Origin: Sphaerochaetaceae bacterium
GTDB taxonomy: Bacteria; Spirochaetota; Spirochaetia; Sphaerochaetales; Sphaerochaetaceae
NCBI GenBank assembly: GCA_024405065.1
Contig: JAKSPF010000059.1
Coordinates: forward strand, 1-7,258
DNA length: 7,258 bases
Direction: 5' to 3'
Shown here: positions 6,212 through 7,258 of the stretch, one piece after another
How the letters are laid out: each line of letters begins with the position of its first letter
Numbering within the stretch: position 1 is the first letter of the stretch
The notes under the pieces: model-generated
What the model was told of the DNA's origin: nothing
The model's input: the letters and a program-made list of their open reading frames with translations, nothing else
Database searches by the model: none
Translations under genes and position numbers: made by a program

Positions 6212-6561
6212 TGAGTGACTATTCATGCGAAAGGCTCAACTCCCGAATTGCCGAGATTGTAAATACTCTCATTGCAAACGGTGAAATAAAAAATCCGGGG
6301 TTGAGCAGATTTGCAAGTGTCAATGATATTTACGTATCAAAAGACAAGGCTTATGCAAAGCTCTACGTTTGGTGCATTGATGAGAAGGCTCTTGAGTCCT
6401 CTGTTGCAGCGCTTCAGGCGGCTGCCGGATTCATTCAGTCCCGGCTCGGCAGTGTTCTTAAAACGAGGAATACTCCCAAGCTGACTTTTATTGCAGATGA
6501 AACGGAACGAAATGCCAGAAGAATAGATGAGCTTTTGGAATCAATCAATGAATCAAAATAA
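6211..6561 (+). CDS. rbfA: 30S ribosome-binding factor RbfA
   Basis: RbfA is a small single-KH-fold protein that binds immature 30S subunits near the 16S rRNA 5' helix and is needed for late maturation and cold adaptation in model bacteria. The 116-residue product has the usual length. It carries the N-terminal helix with Arg (CERLNSRIAEIVNTLIANGEI), the central strand segment VNDIYVSKDKAYAKLYV and the C-terminal family signature TPKLTFIADETERNARRIDELL. The start follows the infB stop by overlap and has a GGAGAG site. Its last five codons overlap the truB start by 14 nt. Confidence 0.94.
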   Translation: MSDYSCERLNSRIAEIVNTLIANGEIKNPGLSRFASVNDIYVSKDKAYAKLYVWCIDEKALESSVAALQAAAGFIQSRLGSVLKTRNTPKLTFIADETERNARRIDELLESINESK

Positions 6562-7258
6562 CGCTGTAGTTCTTATTGATAAAGAATCGGGGGTTACTTC
6601 ATTCAGGTGTCTTGGTACAGTTAAACATTGTATCAATAAAAAAACGGGTCATTGCGGTACTTTGGACAGATTTGCAACCGGTCTTATTATTGCATGTTGC
6701 GGAAAGTACACAAAAAAAGTTCCTCTTTTCATGGGTTTGGATAAAAAGTATGTTGCAACCATCCGATTGGGAATAGAAACGGATACGCTTGACCCTGAAG
6801 GAGAAACAGTACAAACCGGAATTGTTCCGGATGCAGATACTCTGGAGAGTGCAATACGTGAAATGACCGGTACGATGATGCAGAAACCTCCTGTTTACAG
6901 TGCACTTCACATCAACGGAAAGAGAAGTTACGAACTTGCAAGAAAAGGTGTTTCGGCAGAGCCTGAAGCAAGAGAAATCACCGTTTTCAATGCCGAACTC
7001 CTGATGTATGAACCTCCGTTTGCCAGAGTTGAACTCCACGTTTCAAAGGGAACTTATGTAAGAAGCTGGGCACGTGATTTAGGATACAAATGCGGAACGT
7101 GTGCCTATGTTACACAACTCAGAAGAACACAAATCGGACCGTTTTCGGTTGATGAAGCTGTAAAATCGGATGATGAAAATTCTCTTTGTTCATTTAACGA
7201 AGATTTTTCCGAAAACCTTATTCACAGACTTACGGAATATGATAATTCTTCCGTTTAT
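6548..7258 (+). CDS. truB: tRNA pseudouridine(55) synthase TruB (3' end outside the window)
   Basis: TruB converts U55 in the T-loop of elongator tRNAs to pseudouridine. From ATG 6548 the frame is open for 237 codons to the window edge without a stop; the family is usually around 300 residues, so the C-terminal end is missing. The visible motifs are VVLIDKESGVTSF (7-19), the catalytic loop GHCGTLDRFATG (34-45) with nucleophile Asp40, KKYVATIRLGIETDT with the conserved Tyr68, KPPVYSALHINGKRSYELARKG, and KGTYVRSWARDLG with the conserved Arg. Two differences from the E. coli pattern are seen: Glu in place of Pro after Lys12, and Arg41 in place of the Pro after the catalytic Asp. Neither removes a catalytic residue. 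The start overlaps rbfA by 14 nt and has only a weak GGAA site 7 nt upstream, which suggests coupling to rbfA translation. Confidence 0.93.
   Translation, partial: MNQNNAVVLIDKESGVTSFRCLGTVKHCINKKTGHCGTLDRFATGLIIACCGKYTKKVPLFMGLDKKYVATIRLGIETDTLDPEGETVQTGIVPDADTLESAIREMTGTMMQKPPVYSALHINGKRSYELARKGVSAEPEAREITVFNAELLMYEPPFARVELHVSKGTYVRSWARDLGYKCGTCAYVTQLRRTQIGPFSVDEAVKSDDENSLCSFNEDFSENLIHRLTEYDNSSVY

Noticed and set aside
4427..6226. Long minus-strand open frames opposite infB (4427-5047 and 5375-6226)
   Set aside because: They lie wholly against a fully conserved IF2, show Cys/Phe/Ser-rich nonsense composition and no family motif, and are antisense shadows of infB codon use.
6599..7039. Minus-strand open frame opposite truB
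   Set aside because: It is antisense to the conserved TruB catalytic region and has no recognisable domain; a shadow frame.

Overview
The window looks like a piece of a spirochaete chromosome, most plausibly a Treponema-like organism of moderate to low GC. This rests on the gene order rimP-nusA-infB-rbfA-truB, on the IF2 with a long Lys-rich then Arg/Gly-rich N-terminal tail, and on the style of the RimP, NusA and TruB sequences. No 16S rRNA or other species-level marker is present, so the taxon is an inference.

Layout: positions 2-124 hold the last 40 codons of an unrecognised plus-strand gene. Facing it on the minus strand (168-1307) is a Fic-domain protein. It has an N-terminal inhibitory motif (SxxxEG), a complete Fic catalytic motif (HPFLDGNGRIGR) and a C-terminal winged-helix-like domain. 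The region between fic and rimP (1308-1579) is densely regulatory. It contains five copies of a TTTACTGAAATAA-type motif in strictly alternating orientation with an exact 53-bp period (1320-1438). A minus-strand promoter for fic lies inside this array, and a plus-strand promoter for rimP lies at 1484-1512. A hairpin and an intrinsic terminator (1524-1566) stand between the rimP promoter and the rimP start codon.

From 1580 to the right edge runs a tightly packed plus-strand operon for translation and transcription factors: rimP (30S maturation), nusA (transcription elongation/termination), infB (initiation factor 2), rbfA (30S maturation) and truB (tRNA pseudouridine-55 synthase, cut by the window end). 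Every junction overlaps or abuts, which implies translational coupling. The operon is ordinary core genome. Its less usual points are a C-terminal four-cysteine zinc ribbon on NusA, a 26-nt rimP/nusA overlap preceded by an A8-T-A8 tract, and the apparent attenuator in the leader.

The most interesting item is the 53-bp periodic alternating operator array around the fic promoter. It looks like the binding platform of a DNA-binding protein, and the winged-helix Fic protein itself is the obvious candidate, which would make it an autoregulated, self-inhibited AMPylase-type module next to a housekeeping operon. I found no CRISPR array, tRNA, rRNA, insertion sequence or phage gene.
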